A stretch of 64,000 bases of DNA from Citrobacter freundii (GTDB lineage Bacteria; Bacteroidota; Bacteroidia; Chitinophagales; Chitinophagaceae), in the NCBI GenBank assembly GCA_003243445.1, contig QFQQ01000017.1, forward strand, positions 1 to 64,000, in the 5' to 3' direction. How positions within the stretch are numbered: position 1 is the stretch's first letter; every line of letters starts with the position of its first letter. Under the pieces are notes generated by a model. That model made no database searches. It worked only from the letters and a program-made list of their open reading frames with translations, and was not told the origin of the DNA. Positions 1 to 8,295 of the stretch are shown piece by piece. The position numbers and the translations under genes are program-made.

Positions 1-136
1 AAAAAGTAAAAAGTAAAAAGTAAAAAGTAAAAAGTAAAAAGTAAAAAGTAAAAAGTAATTTATTTTAAAAATCTTCTTGTTTTTACCTTCTATAGACGGC
101 CGGATTTTTTACTTTTTAATTTTGACTTTTGACTTA
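1..136. repeat. AAAAAGT tandem array with a T-rich opposing arm
   Basis: Positions 1-56 are eight perfect copies of the 7-mer AAAAAGT. Positions 104-135 carry the opposite-strand form (TTTTTACTTTTTAATTTTGA, then TTTTGACTT). The two arms can pair, giving an inverted repeat directly upstream of cysI. The same arm words recur at 9281-9358 and in several nuo intergenic gaps. The element may start before the window. Confidence 0.8.
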
Positions 137-143
137 ACCTATT

Positions 144-1814
144 ATGACTGACGGAAAAAACCAATCACCTGTAGAGCGCATCAAAAAAGCCAGTGACGGC
201 CTTCGTGGTACGCTAAAAGAAAGTCTGCAGGATAATATCACCGGTGCATTGCATGAGGATGATCAATCGCTGATCAAATTTCATGGTATGTATCAGCAGG
301 ATGATCGCGACAGAAGAAAGGAGCGAAGTGCGAAAAAGCTGGAGTGGTTGTATTCATATATGATCCGGCTTCGGTTGCCTGGTGGTTTGCTTACGCCGGA
401 ACAGTGGATCGGGTTGCATCATGTGGCGGGCGATTATTCAACGGGAACGATCAAGATCACGACGCGTCAGACAGTGCAATTACACGGTATTTTAAAGTCG
501 TCGATCAAGCCGACGATCAAGGCATTTAACACGCTGGCGCTGGATTCAATCGCGGCATGTGGTGATGTGAACAGGAATGTGATGTGCAGTGCGCATCCTG
601 CACAATCTGAATTGCACGAAGAGGTCTTTAAGTATGCTGACAAGATCAGCTTGCTTGCTTTGCCAAAGACAAGAGCTTATTATGAAGTGTGGCTGGATGA
701 AGAACAGATCGCAGACAAAAGCGAGGAGGATCCTTTGTATCAGGATCGGTATTTACCAAGGAAATTCAAGATAGCGATTGCTATACCCCCTAATAACGAT
801 GTGGATGTATTCACTAATGATATTGGCCTGATCGCAGTGGTGGAAAATGGAAAATTGAAAGGATTTAATATTGCAGCAGGCGGTGGCCTTAGTGCAACAC
901 ACGGCAATGCGCAAACATATCCGCGCCTGGGAAGCATGCTGGGATTTGTAGATACAGAGGAGAAAGTGTTGAAAGTGGTGTATGAGATCATGACCATTCA
1001 GCGTGATTTCGGTAATCGCGCCGATCGTAAACTGGCAAGATTGAAGTATACGATCGATCGCCTGACTGTCCCCGGCTTGATCGAAGAGCTGGAGAAACGT
1101 ACCGGATTTAAGCTGGAGCCAGCAAGGCCGTATACATTTACAGAACGCAAAGATCATTATGGCTGGGAGCAGAATCACCAGGGTAAATGGTATTACACGG
1201 TTTTTGTTGAGAACGGAAGAGTGTTTGACAGTGAATCACTGCCTTTGAAGACTGCCTTATTGGAGATTGCAAAAACAGGTAAAGCTAATTTCCGGTTTAC
1301 CGGGAATCAGAATGTAATACTGGCTGATATCAGCGAAGAAGATAAGACGAAGGTAGATGCATTACTTCAGCAATTTGGCTTGGCACAACATACGGAAAAG
1401 GCCGGCAATATCAGGAAGAACTCGATTGCCTGTGTGGCATTCAACACCTGTCCGTTGGCATTGGCGGAAGCTCAGCGTTATCTTCCTTCCCTTATCTCTA
1501 AGATCGAGCCGATCGTTGAAAAATATGGATTGCAGGAGGAGGAGATCACGCTGAGAATGACAGGTTGTCCAAACGGTTGCGGCAGATCACCAGCCGCAGA
1601 GATTGGATTTGTCGGCACAGCTTATGGTCAGTATAATCTGCATATCGGCGGCGACAGAGTAGGCGAGCGGCTGAATACCAAATATGGAGAAAGCCTGAAC
1701 GAGGAAGAGATCCTGAAAAGCCTTGACGAATTATTTGCGGTATATAAATCGGAACGGGAGACAGGGGAAACTTTTGGTGATTTCTCTTACCGTAAATGGA
1801 TCAGCAAGAACTAA
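144..1814 (+). CDS. cysI: Assimilatory sulfite reductase, hemoprotein subunit
   Basis: Cytoplasmic reductase predicted to reduce sulfite to sulfide in six electrons using siroheme and a 4Fe-4S cluster. Seen: TRQTVQLHGI at residues 107-116 (siroheme/substrate loop) and the C-terminal cluster cysteines C430, C436, C475 and C479 (CVAFNTC and TGCPNGC). The length of 556 aa fits CysI. The next gene, 8 bp downstream, makes siroheme, which supports the call. No flavoprotein subunit (CysJ) is in the window, so the electron donor (NADPH via CysJ, or ferredoxin) is undecided. Ferredoxin-nitrite reductase is the main alternative; the CysI-like cysteine motif argues against it. Confidence 0.88.
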   Translation: MTDGKNQSPVERIKKASDGLRGTLKESLQDNITGALHEDDQSLIKFHGMYQQDDRDRRKERSAKKLEWLYSYMIRLRLPGGLLTPEQWIGLHHVAGDYSTGTIKITTRQTVQLHGILKSSIKPTIKAFNTLALDSIAACGDVNRNVMCSAHPAQSELHEEVFKYADKISLLALPKTRAYYEVWLDEEQIADKSEEDPLYQDRYLPRKFKIAIAIPPNNDVDVFTNDIGLIAVVENGKLKGFNIAAGGGLSATHGNAQTYPRLGSMLGFVDTEEKVLKVVYEIMTIQRDFGNRADRKLARLKYTIDRLTVPGLIEELEKRTGFKLEPARPYTFTERKDHYGWEQNHQGKWYYTVFVENGRVFDSESLPLKTALLEIAKTGKANFRFTGNQNVILADISEEDKTKVDALLQQFGLAQHTEKAGNIRKNSIACVAFNTCPLALAEAQRYLPSLISKIEPIVEKYGLQEEEITLRMTGCPNGCGRSPAAEIGFVGTAYGQYNLHIGGDRVGERLNTKYGESLNEEEILKSLDELFAVYKSERETGETFGDFSYRKWISKN

Positions 1815-1822
1815 ATTAATTT

Positions 1823-3325
1823 ATGGAGAAAAACACACCTGTCATCAACGTGGAAAAGAAAGAGGTCAATGAGCTGTTCCCGGTTTTTTTGAAACTTGAG
1901 CAGTTGACGGTATTGATCGTTGGCGGAGGAAAGGTCGGCCTCGAGAAACTCCATGCAGTGGTGCATAATTCTCCAGCAACAGCGATCTCGCTGGTTGCAA
2001 CAGAAGTGAGTCATGCGATCAAGACCCTGGCGGAGGAACATCCGAATGTGCAATGGTATGAGCGGCCCTTTGATGTATCGGATATAAACGGCCAGGATAT
2101 TGTGATCGTGGCAGTAAACAGCAAGGAAACAAGCCGTGAAATATATACAATTGCAAAGAGAAATGGTAAATTGGTGAATGTAGCTGATACACCCGAACTC
2201 TGCGATTTTTATCTGAGTTCAATTGTAAGAAAGGGAAACCTCAAGCTGGCTATCTCCACCAACGGAAAATCACCCACCGCTGCGAAGCGTATCAAAGAAG
2301 TATTGAATGAAGCATTGCCGGATGAGCTGGACGAAGTGATCAATAATCTGCACCAGGTCCGCAATAAACTGAATGGAGATTTTGAACACAAAGTAAAGAA
2401 GCTGAACGCGATCACGAAAGTGCTGGTGGAGAATGATACAACTGCAGGCGAGAAGCGCTGGAGAAAGATCGCGAGCTATTCTGTTGCCGCATTTGCATTG
2501 ATGCTGATCGGGCATTTTATTTTTTCCTATATACCGCTTCAGTCGATTGCGGAAGAAACAGTAACCTGGTATAAGGGACTTGATAAGAACTTTCACTGGA
2601 TGATACTGGCTGGTTTTCTTGCCCAGATGGTGGACGGGGCGACAAGCATGGGTTATGGGGTTACGAGTGCAATTGTGCTAATGTCTGCAAACGTAAGTCC
2701 GGCCGCGATCAGTGGAAGTATACATACAGCGGAAATGTTTGCGAGTGGAGCCTCCGGGTATAGTCACTATAAGTTTGGTAATGTAAATAAGAAATTGTTC
2801 AAAGCACTATTGATACCCGGTATCATAGGAGCGGTGCTTGGTGCGGTATTGCTGGTGAAGTTTGGCGAAACACATATTGCCTATATACGCCCGATCATGG
2901 CGGCTTATACGCTGATCCTGGGTGTACGGATCTTTATAAATGCATTCAGAAAGTCAAACGTAAAAAAGAAATTCAAACGATACGGCTGGCTTGCTGGTAT
3001 AGGAGGATTCTTTGATTCATTTGGTGGTGGGGGATGGGGTCCTATCGTGACGGCAACGCTGATCACAAAAGGAAGAACGCCAAGATATGTGGTGGGCTCT
3101 GTAAGCCTGACCGAATTTTTTGTAACGCTTGCCAGTGCGTTTACCTTCTTTACACTGATCGGAGTACAACACTGGCAGGTGATCCTTGCCCTGATCGTTG
3201 GCGGTCTTATCGCCGCACCAATTGCTGCGAAGTTGAATGGAAAACTTCCGCGCAAGGCTTCGTTTATCTTGTTGGGTGTGGTGGTAATAACATGGAGTAT
3301 CAGGATACTTGTGAAGGCGATCTAG
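1823..3325 (+). CDS. Siroheme synthase (CysG N-domain/Met8p) fused to TauE/SafE sulfite/anion permease
   Basis: Two-domain protein. Residues about 12-205 match precorrin-2 dehydrogenase/sirohydrochlorin ferrochelatase: GGGKVGL at 34-40 (NAD-binding loop), ADTPELCDF around the candidate catalytic Asp122, and AISTNGKSP at 143-151. From about residue 215 there are eight or so hydrophobic segments with TauE/SafE (TSUP) signatures, including DGATSMGYG at 271-279 and GGGGWGP at 401-407. It therefore appears to make the cofactor of the adjacent CysI and to carry a membrane transporter for sulfite or a related anion. The frame is continuous and no internal start is evident, so the fusion looks real. 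No uroporphyrinogen methyltransferase domain is present. Likely an operon with cysI. Confidence 0.85.
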   Translation: MEKNTPVINVEKKEVNELFPVFLKLEQLTVLIVGGGKVGLEKLHAVVHNSPATAISLVATEVSHAIKTLAEEHPNVQWYERPFDVSDINGQDIVIVAVNSKETSREIYTIAKRNGKLVNVADTPELCDFYLSSIVRKGNLKLAISTNGKSPTAAKRIKEVLNEALPDELDEVINNLHQVRNKLNGDFEHKVKKLNAITKVLVENDTTAGEKRWRKIASYSVAAFALMLIGHFIFSYIPLQSIAEETVTWYKGLDKNFHWMILAGFLAQMVDGATSMGYGVTSAIVLMSANVSPAAISGSIHTAEMFASGASGYSHYKFGNVNKKLFKALLIPGIIGAVLGAVLLVKFGETHIAYIRPIMAAYTLILGVRIFINAFRKSNVKKKFKRYGWLAGIGGFFDSFGGGGWGPIVTATLITKGRTPRYVVGSVSLTEFFVTLASAFTFFTLIGVQHWQVILALIVGGLIAAPIAAKLNGKLPRKASFILLGVVVITWSIRILVKAI

Positions 3326-3356
3326 CATATAAATCTTCTTTTCAATTTTTATAGAA

Positions 3357-3405
3357 AATAATTAGTCTACAATATTTGTAGACTAATTATTTAGCCTTAA
3401 GTTTG
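3357..3405 (+). promoter_or_regulatory. BlaI/MecI-like operator overlapping a Bacteroidota-type promoter
   Basis: A perfect 14-bp inverted repeat (3357-3370 and 3378-3391, 7-bp spacer) contains the half-sites AGTCTAC and GTAGACT, resembling BlaI/MecI/CopY-class operators. Its right half overlaps TTG at 3376-3378, which lies exactly 19 bp before TAAGTTTG (3398-3405), a match to the TTG-N19-TAnnTTTG promoter. Repressor binding would block the -33 region. No blaI/mecI repressor gene is in this window. The hairpin might also act as a terminator for the upstream operon, though it is GC-poor. Confidence 0.55.
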
Positions 3406-3440
3406 TACTCAGGACATCAGTCCTTTTTTTATCAACTACT

Positions 3441-3463
3441 AATCTACTAAAATTATAGACTAA
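3441..3463. promoter_or_regulatory. Second, degenerate operator copy
   Basis: AATCTAC, a 7-bp spacer, then ATAGACTAAT. Half-site words and spacer length match the operator at 3357-3391, one mismatch per half. It lies about 35 bp after the predicted -7 element, so a repressor could bind on both sides of the transcription start. Confidence 0.45.
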
Positions 3464-3468
3464 TACTC

Positions 3469-3576
3469 ATGATCGTTTTCGGTTTCCATAATAGCAATAA
3501 TGCTTTTTGCAAAACTGATCATGGGTATGAAATCAAAACTGTTTTGCTTATCGTTTTAAAGCAAACGTTAGAGTAG
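3469..3576 (+). CDS. Short ORF downstream of the operator promoter (35 aa)
   Basis: ATG at 3469 to TAG at 3574-3576, encoding 35 residues that begin MIVFGFHNSNN. It starts 6 bp after the second operator, the only reason to consider it. No recognisable domain, signal peptide or ribosome-binding site. It could be a leader peptide, a decayed gene fragment or chance. Confidence 0.2.
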   Translation: MIVFGFHNSNNAFCKTDHGYEIKTVLLIVLKQTLE

Positions 3577-3611
3577 TAACGGCGTCCCGGTTCCCCGGGA
3601 TGCCCTATATC

Positions 3612-3682
3612 AGCCGTGTGGCCGAGAGGTAAGGTAGAGGTTTGCAAAACCTAGCACGTCGGTTCGACTCCGACCGCGGCGT
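3612..3682 (+). tRNA. tRNA-Cys (GCA)
   Basis: Cloverleaf read by eye: acceptor 3612-3618/3675-3681, D-stem GCC/GGT (3621-3623/3633-3635), anticodon stem 3637-3641/3649-3653 with loop TTGCAAA and anticodon GCA at 3644-3646, T-arm GTCGG-TTCGACT-CCGAC (3658-3674), discriminator T3682. CCA is not encoded. Two odd pairs: A-G at 1:72 and G-A at 27:43. The gene ends 11 bp before the next start codon. Confidence 0.85.
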
Positions 3683-3693
3683 CAAAAAAATAA

Positions 3694-4254
3694 ATGATTA
3701 TGGCAAGAGTGCAGCCCGTTGCCAAAGAGGATCTTTCGCCGGCAATAAAAATCGCGTTCGAGCGGCATATTGAGAAGTATCGTTCCCGTGTGACGAATAT
3801 GAAAAATGTACTTTCGCATTCGTTACTGGCATTTGAAACGTATATGCAATGGTATCCGCTTTATAATGAGGTGGAGAGGATCCTTGGCGAAAGGATGGCT
3901 AATTTGTATGCTTATACGATCTCGTATGCATCGGATTGCCCGTTGTGCTCTACGTTTTTCCGTAAGCAGATCATTGATTCGGGCGAAAGGCCGGAGCATC
4001 TTCAGCTGACGGTGAAGGAAAGGCAGATCCTTGATTTTGGCAGTAGTATTGCACGGTGCCAGGGAAATATTGCCGATCACATTTACGACCCGTTGGCAAA
4101 TGTCTTCAGCAGGCAGGATATGGTGGTGCTTGTTGCCTTTGCCGGTCAGATGATCGCGGCTACTGTGTTCAATAATGTGATGGAAACGGATATGGATGAT
4201 TTTTTGCAGGATTATCTTCCACCGGTCCGGTCCATCTGGCAATACGCGAAGTAA
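3694..4254 (+). CDS. Carboxymuconolactone decarboxylase/AhpD-like protein
   Basis: 186 aa, all-helical by appearance, with DCPLCSTFFRKQ around residues 75-86. This is the CxxC-containing helix typical of the AhpD/CMD alkylhydroperoxidase-like family (usually about 150-190 aa), where the two cysteines do disulfide redox chemistry. No signal peptide, so cytoplasmic. A second ATG at 3700 gives MARVQPV and is an equally plausible start. It may be co-transcribed with the aldo/keto reductase 36 bp downstream. The physiological substrate is unknown. Confidence 0.7.
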   Translation: MIMARVQPVAKEDLSPAIKIAFERHIEKYRSRVTNMKNVLSHSLLAFETYMQWYPLYNEVERILGERMANLYAYTISYASDCPLCSTFFRKQIIDSGERPEHLQLTVKERQILDFGSSIARCQGNIADHIYDPLANVFSRQDMVVLVAFAGQMIAATVFNNVMETDMDDFLQDYLPPVRSIWQYAK

Positions 4255-4290
4255 GATTTCAATTATACTACTCTAACCTAAAACGAAACA

Positions 4291-5205
4291 ATGCAAAAGA
4301 TCTATTTAAGTGATTCCGGCCCGAAAGTGTCGCCGGCGGTTTATGGCTTCTGGAGGTGGGAAGATACCAGCGCATCGGGAGCAGTCGCGATGGAAAAGGT
4401 GATCAACCTTTGTCTTGAACTTGGTATCAACACCTTTGATCATGCTGATATCTATGGCGGTTATCAATGTGAAGAATTGTTTGGCACAGTCATGAAACAG
4501 CGTTCTTTCAAACGCGAAGATGTGGTGCTGTTTACAAAATGTGGCGTGAATGTGCCGAATGAGACAAGACCCGATATCAGGGTGAAGTATTACGATACCT
4601 CTGCAACGCATATCCTGAAAAGTGTTGACAGTTCACTGCAAAAATTAAGAACCGATTACATCGATATTTTCCTGCTTGATCAGCTCGACCCTTTATCCAA
4701 CCTGGAAGAGACCGCGCTGGCATTGGAGCGGCTGCGCACGTCGGGAAAGATCCGCAATATTGGTGTGGCTAACTTTTCCGTGTTCCAGCATCAGTTGCTG
4801 GCCTCCTATCTCCGTGTGCCGATCGTGACCAATCATATTGAATTGAACCTGCTTAATACAACTGCGCTGGATAACGGGCAGATCGATTATATCAAACAGA
4901 GGTATATGCGTCCATTGGCTGCAGCGCCGCTTGCCGGCGGACGGATCGAGAATGGTACAGACCCCGTTGCCCTGCGGGTCAACTACAAGCTGGATGAGAT
5001 CGGCAAAAAATACGGTGCGAACCTGGAGTCTATTGCCGTGGCCTGGCTGATCAAGCTGGGGGCATTGCCATTGATCGGTACGTTGAAAGAGCAGCGTATA
5101 CGGAATATTGTAAAGGCTTTTGATATCGACCTGGAGCGTCAGGACTGGTATGATCTTTATATCACTTCAAAAGGAGACGTTTCGGAAGGCCCCGGGATCG
5201 AATAA
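4291..5205 (+). CDS. Aldo/keto reductase, YdhF-like, with altered catalytic His
   Basis: 304-aa TIM-barrel oxidoreductase resembling E. coli YdhF, with DHADIYGGYQCE at 50-61 and FTKCG at 81-85. Of the AKR tetrad, Asp50, Tyr55 and Lys83 are in place. The usual LLxHRPDP is replaced by FLLDQLDP, so Asp130 occupies the position of the catalytic His. NADP(H)-dependent carbonyl reduction may be impaired or altered. It follows the AhpD-like gene on the same strand, suggesting a small redox operon. The 12-bp inverted repeat at 5231-5266 may end the transcript. Confidence 0.82.
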   Translation: MQKIYLSDSGPKVSPAVYGFWRWEDTSASGAVAMEKVINLCLELGINTFDHADIYGGYQCEELFGTVMKQRSFKREDVVLFTKCGVNVPNETRPDIRVKYYDTSATHILKSVDSSLQKLRTDYIDIFLLDQLDPLSNLEETALALERLRTSGKIRNIGVANFSVFQHQLLASYLRVPIVTNHIELNLLNTTALDNGQIDYIKQRYMRPLAAAPLAGGRIENGTDPVALRVNYKLDEIGKKYGANLESIAVAWLIKLGALPLIGTLKEQRIRNIVKAFDIDLERQDWYDLYITSKGDVSEGPGIE

Positions 5206-5230
5206 CAGGTAAGATTTCTGATTGTATTTG

Positions 5231-5266
5231 ATGGTCATAGCTAGTTTACCAGCAAGCTATGACCAT
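5231..5266 (+). terminator. Possible terminator hairpin
   Basis: ATGGTCATAGCT (5231-5242) pairs perfectly with AGCTATGACCAT (5255-5266) across a 12-nt loop, 25 bp after the aldo/keto reductase stop. A weak TTTTAA tract follows. Confidence 0.5.
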
Positions 5267-5673
5267 TACCATTTTAATCCCATATTGCTTAGTGAAGACA
5301 ATCATAGGAGTTGTCCTCCCGGCCAGGTAACCTAAGATCACTTTCTGCTATCGGAGTGCCAGAGCCGGACCTCAGAGCCCGCGGATTACGCAGATGACAG
5401 TCTGTTATCAGCAACTAATCTGCGAAATCTGCGTATCCAATAGAGATCCGGACCCGCAGTAAAAATATTTTTCATTAAAGGTACACGGTAGCGCAATTTG
5501 AGGAGATCCCGGCTCTGGCAGGCATTAAGTTCGATAGTGTTTGAAATTGCCAAGCCCGCACCGGGCTTGATCCGGTGGCCGGGACAAACTCCTAACAAAT
5601 GCTTAACTAAACGGCATTGCATTTTTATCCGTAAAAAACCTCAAATCTTACTTCCCGCTCTTTCTTCATGACT
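5267..5673. repeat. Intergenic region with word-type repeats
   Basis: No convincing gene. It holds GGATTACGCAGAT (5382-5394) and, about 30 bp on, inverted words ATCTGCGAAATCTGCGTATCC, forming a palindromic word repeat like those elsewhere in the window. It also holds a GCCCGCACCGGGCTTGATCCGG stretch near 5557. The minus-strand ORF through here lies within repeats and has no recognisable product. Confidence 0.5.
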
Positions 5674-5681
5674 TATCTTTG
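5674..5681 (+). promoter_or_regulatory. metZ -7 promoter element (TATCTTTG)
   Basis: Exact TAnnTTTG match 25 bp before ATG 5707. Transcription would begin near 5687, which excludes the earlier in-frame ATG at 5668 as the start. No clear TTG -33 element is visible. Confidence 0.5.
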
Positions 5682-5706
5682 CAGTCTTATTAAAAATGGC
5701 TCTCTA

Positions 5707-6879
5707 ATGTCACAACGTCCCGAAACCCAGGCTATCCGTTTGCAGACCGAGCGTACTCACGAAAAGGAACATGCGACACCTTTGTTCCTGACCAGCAGTT
5801 TTGTATACGATTCGGCGGAAGATATGGCAGCGGCATTTTCAGATGACAGCCTTGACGTAAATATTTATTCGCGTTTTTCCAATCCAACGGTAGATGAATT
5901 CATCAATAAGATCGTGGTGCTTGAAGGTGCCGAAGATGGCATTGCTACCGGCACTGGTATGGCCGCGGTGTTCTCCACATTTATGACCTTCCTGTCAAAG
6001 GGAGATCATATCGTATCTGCATCGGCGGTGTTCGGTTCAACACATACAATACTGACGAAGTATCTGCCGAAGTGGGGGATCGAGTATTCTTATTTTGATA
6101 TGACAAAGCCGGAATCGATTGAAGCGTTGATCAAACCAACTACAAAGATGTTGTATGTGGAAACGCCGTCGAATCCCGGGCTGGATATTATCGATATTGA
6201 ATATGTTGCTTCTATCTGTAAGAAGCACAATATCCTGTTTGTGGTTGATAACTGTTTTGCAACGCCTGCTGTTCAGCAACCGATCAAATATGGTGCTGAT
6301 CTTGTGTTGCATTCAGCAACGAAATTTATTGATGGACAGGGAAGGGTACTTGGTGGAGTAGTAGTAGGAAGTAAAGATCTTATTTACCAGATGTATTTGT
6401 TTGTAAGAAATACCGGTCCTTCGATGAGTGCATTCAATGCTTGGGTGTTGACCAAGAGTCTTGAAACATTATTTATAAGAATGGACAAGCATGCGGAGAA
6501 TGCATTGAAGGTTGCGCAGGGTTTACAAAGTCATGCGAAAGTTGGCCAGGTAAAATATCCATTCCTGGAGACACATCCGCAATATGAAGTGGCAAAAAAG
6601 CAGATGAAGAATGGTGGCGCGATAGTAACATTTGAGATCAAAGGTGGTATTGATGGCGGCCGCAAATTCCTGAATGCATTGAAGATGATCTCAATGACAA
6701 ATAATCTGGGTGATAGCAGGACGATTGCTTCGCATCCGGCCTCTACGACGCATTCAAAATTGTCAGAGGAGGAAAGAAATGCGGTGGGCATTACACCCGG
6801 ATTGATCAGGGTGTCTGTGGGATTGGAGCATGTGGATGATATCCTGGAGGATTTGAGGCAGGCATTGGATAAGAGTTGA
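5707..6879 (+). CDS. metZ: O-succinylhomoserine sulfhydrylase
   Basis: PLP enzyme of the Cys/Met metabolism family predicted to join O-succinylhomoserine with sulfide to give homocysteine. Seen: YSRFSNPT at 54-61, TGTGMAA at 81-87, DNCFATP at 181-187 and HSATKFIDGQGRVLGG with the PLP lysine at 206. The stretch after the lysine favours MetZ over cystathionine gamma-synthase or MetY. 390 aa is the usual length. Start 5707 (MSQRPETQ) is chosen because the -7 element at 5674-5681 overlaps the extra N-terminus from 5668. It would use sulfide from the nearby cysI product. Confidence 0.85.
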   Translation: MSQRPETQAIRLQTERTHEKEHATPLFLTSSFVYDSAEDMAAAFSDDSLDVNIYSRFSNPTVDEFINKIVVLEGAEDGIATGTGMAAVFSTFMTFLSKGDHIVSASAVFGSTHTILTKYLPKWGIEYSYFDMTKPESIEALIKPTTKMLYVETPSNPGLDIIDIEYVASICKKHNILFVVDNCFATPAVQQPIKYGADLVLHSATKFIDGQGRVLGGVVVGSKDLIYQMYLFVRNTGPSMSAFNAWVLTKSLETLFIRMDKHAENALKVAQGLQSHAKVGQVKYPFLETHPQYEVAKKQMKNGGAIVTFEIKGGIDGGRKFLNALKMISMTNNLGDSRTIASHPASTTHSKLSEEERNAVGITPGLIRVSVGLEHVDDILEDLRQALDKS

Positions 6880-6921
6880 GGAATGGAATGTTTATACGCT
6901 TTAAATAGTAATGATATAATG

Positions 6922-6951
6922 ATAAAGCCTTTCAATTTTGAAAGGCTTTAT
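6922..6951 (+). terminator. Intrinsic terminator after metZ
   Basis: ATAAAGCCTTTC (6922-6933), 6-nt loop, then GAAAGGCTTTAT (6940-6951), followed by TGTTTGTTG. Perfect 12-bp stem 42 bp after the metZ stop. Confidence 0.85.
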
Positions 6952-7419
6952 TGTTTGTTGATTAGCGGGTTGACCGCCGGAAGTTCATGTTAATGAAAAT
7001 CTTTGTTCTGGCGGATTCGAAGTATTATGGTAGGGGAGAGATTTCTTGGTGGAAAATTGGTGGGAGGACAATTGTATGGAGATGGGGATGAAGTTTCCAA
7101 CTTTATGGGGAATTCCTAAGTTGAAGAGGGATGAGTTGAAGTGCCTGCCACTATTGGATCCTCGTCCCACCCGCAGCCCCCAATGGGCTCCCTCCCCCGC
7201 CACCACCACCGGGTTGATCCCAGGTAAGATTAGGCAATAAAAACTCAGACAGGTAAGCCGCCCTCGGACATACTTCCCGCCATCCTTTATTTCCCCTCCA
7301 ACCATCTCATTTTTACAAACCTCCTTCCTGATCAACCAGATCTCAAATCTCCCTATTCCTCCAACTATCACCATGGGAAAAACACAAAAAATAACGGGAA
7401 AAAAGCGACAAGAATTCGA
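6952..7419. other. Gene-free intergenic region
   Basis: About 470 bp between metZ and the convergent pseudouridine synthase. A purine-rich half is followed by a C-rich stretch (7150-7210). Short ORFs on both strands have low-complexity translations and no domain. I see no RNA gene or clear repeat here. Confidence 0.5.
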
Positions 7420-8136
7420 TTACTTCCTCTTTCTCTTTTCCAACTGCTGCAAAGTCGCACGCATGTCCTTTGGTAACGGCGCTTCCAGTTCAATTTTCAC
7501 GCCATCCATCCCCGTCAGTTTCAGCCGCAGCGCATGCAAGGCAAGACGCCCCAGGATAGGACGCTCTTCCAATTCATTCTTCGACAACTTGAACTTATTC
7601 TTAAATGATGATAACAACACCGGTTTACCATCACCATACAGTTCATCACACACGATCGGGTTACCCATTTCCTTCGCATGCACCCTGATCTGGTGAGTTC
7701 TTCCCGTATGGATCTGGAACTGCATCCATGAGTAAATCCCAAAATCTTCCAGCACCTTATAATCCGTCAGCGCTTCTTTTCCTTTTGAATGGATCGTCAT
7801 CAGTCCCTTTTTGAACGGGTGCTCCGCAATCCTGGCATCAATGCTTCCCTCATTCTTCAACGGAGAACCGATCACCAATCCCTGGTAGATCTTCTCCGTC
7901 AGTCGCGCTTCGAACTGCTGTGAAAAATGCTTATGCGCCTCCTCTGTGAAGGCAAAAATGATCAACCCGCTTGTGTCCTTATCCAACCGGTGAACAGTAT
8001 AGATCTGCCCAAACATTTCCTGCAACATCACCTTCAGTGAGATCTCCTGACCCATCCTGTCCGGAATGGACAGAAGGCCGGAAGGTTTATTCAATGCAAT
8101 AAAATTATCGTCCTTGTAAATGATCCAATCTTTCAT
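7420..8136 (-). CDS. RluA-family RNA pseudouridine synthase
   Basis: 238 aa. It contains the RluA-class catalytic motif HRLDKDTSG at 49-57 with Asp52 as the nucleophile, an N-terminal LNKPSG element at 15-20 and a later RTHQIRVH motif. There is no S4 domain, as in short RluA/TruC-like members. It isomerises uridine to pseudouridine in rRNA or tRNA; the target site cannot be decided from sequence. The next gene upstream on the same strand is another pseudouridine synthase, separated by about 160 bp. Confidence 0.85.
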   Translation of the reverse strand: MKDWIIYKDDNFIALNKPSGLLSIPDRMGQEISLKVMLQEMFGQIYTVHRLDKDTSGLIIFAFTEEAHKHFSQQFEARLTEKIYQGLVIGSPLKNEGSIDARIAEHPFKKGLMTIHSKGKEALTDYKVLEDFGIYSWMQFQIHTGRTHQIRVHAKEMGNPIVCDELYGDGKPVLLSSFKNKFKLSKNELEERPILGRLALHALRLKLTGMDGVKIELEAPLPKDMRATLQQLEKRKRK

Positions 8137-8295
8137 GTTAATCGATGTTCAACACAGTGGATAGATATGACACAAGCAGTCATGTGATTCAACGACCGCT
8201 TTTGGAAATTACTTTACCATTGTTTCCTGCTTTATGCAGAAGAACTGTTCAGTCTTGTTTTTTGATTTACCCGGATGAGCTGTCGCGCAAGCAGT

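Noticed and set aside
5386..5622. 78-aa minus-strand ORF
   Set aside because: Runs through word-type repeats; the product resembles no protein family.
7046..7240. 64-aa plus-strand ORF in the metZ-pseudouridine synthase gap
   Set aside because: Low-complexity translation, no domain, no promoter or ribosome-binding signal, and it sits in a purine-rich/C-rich spacer.
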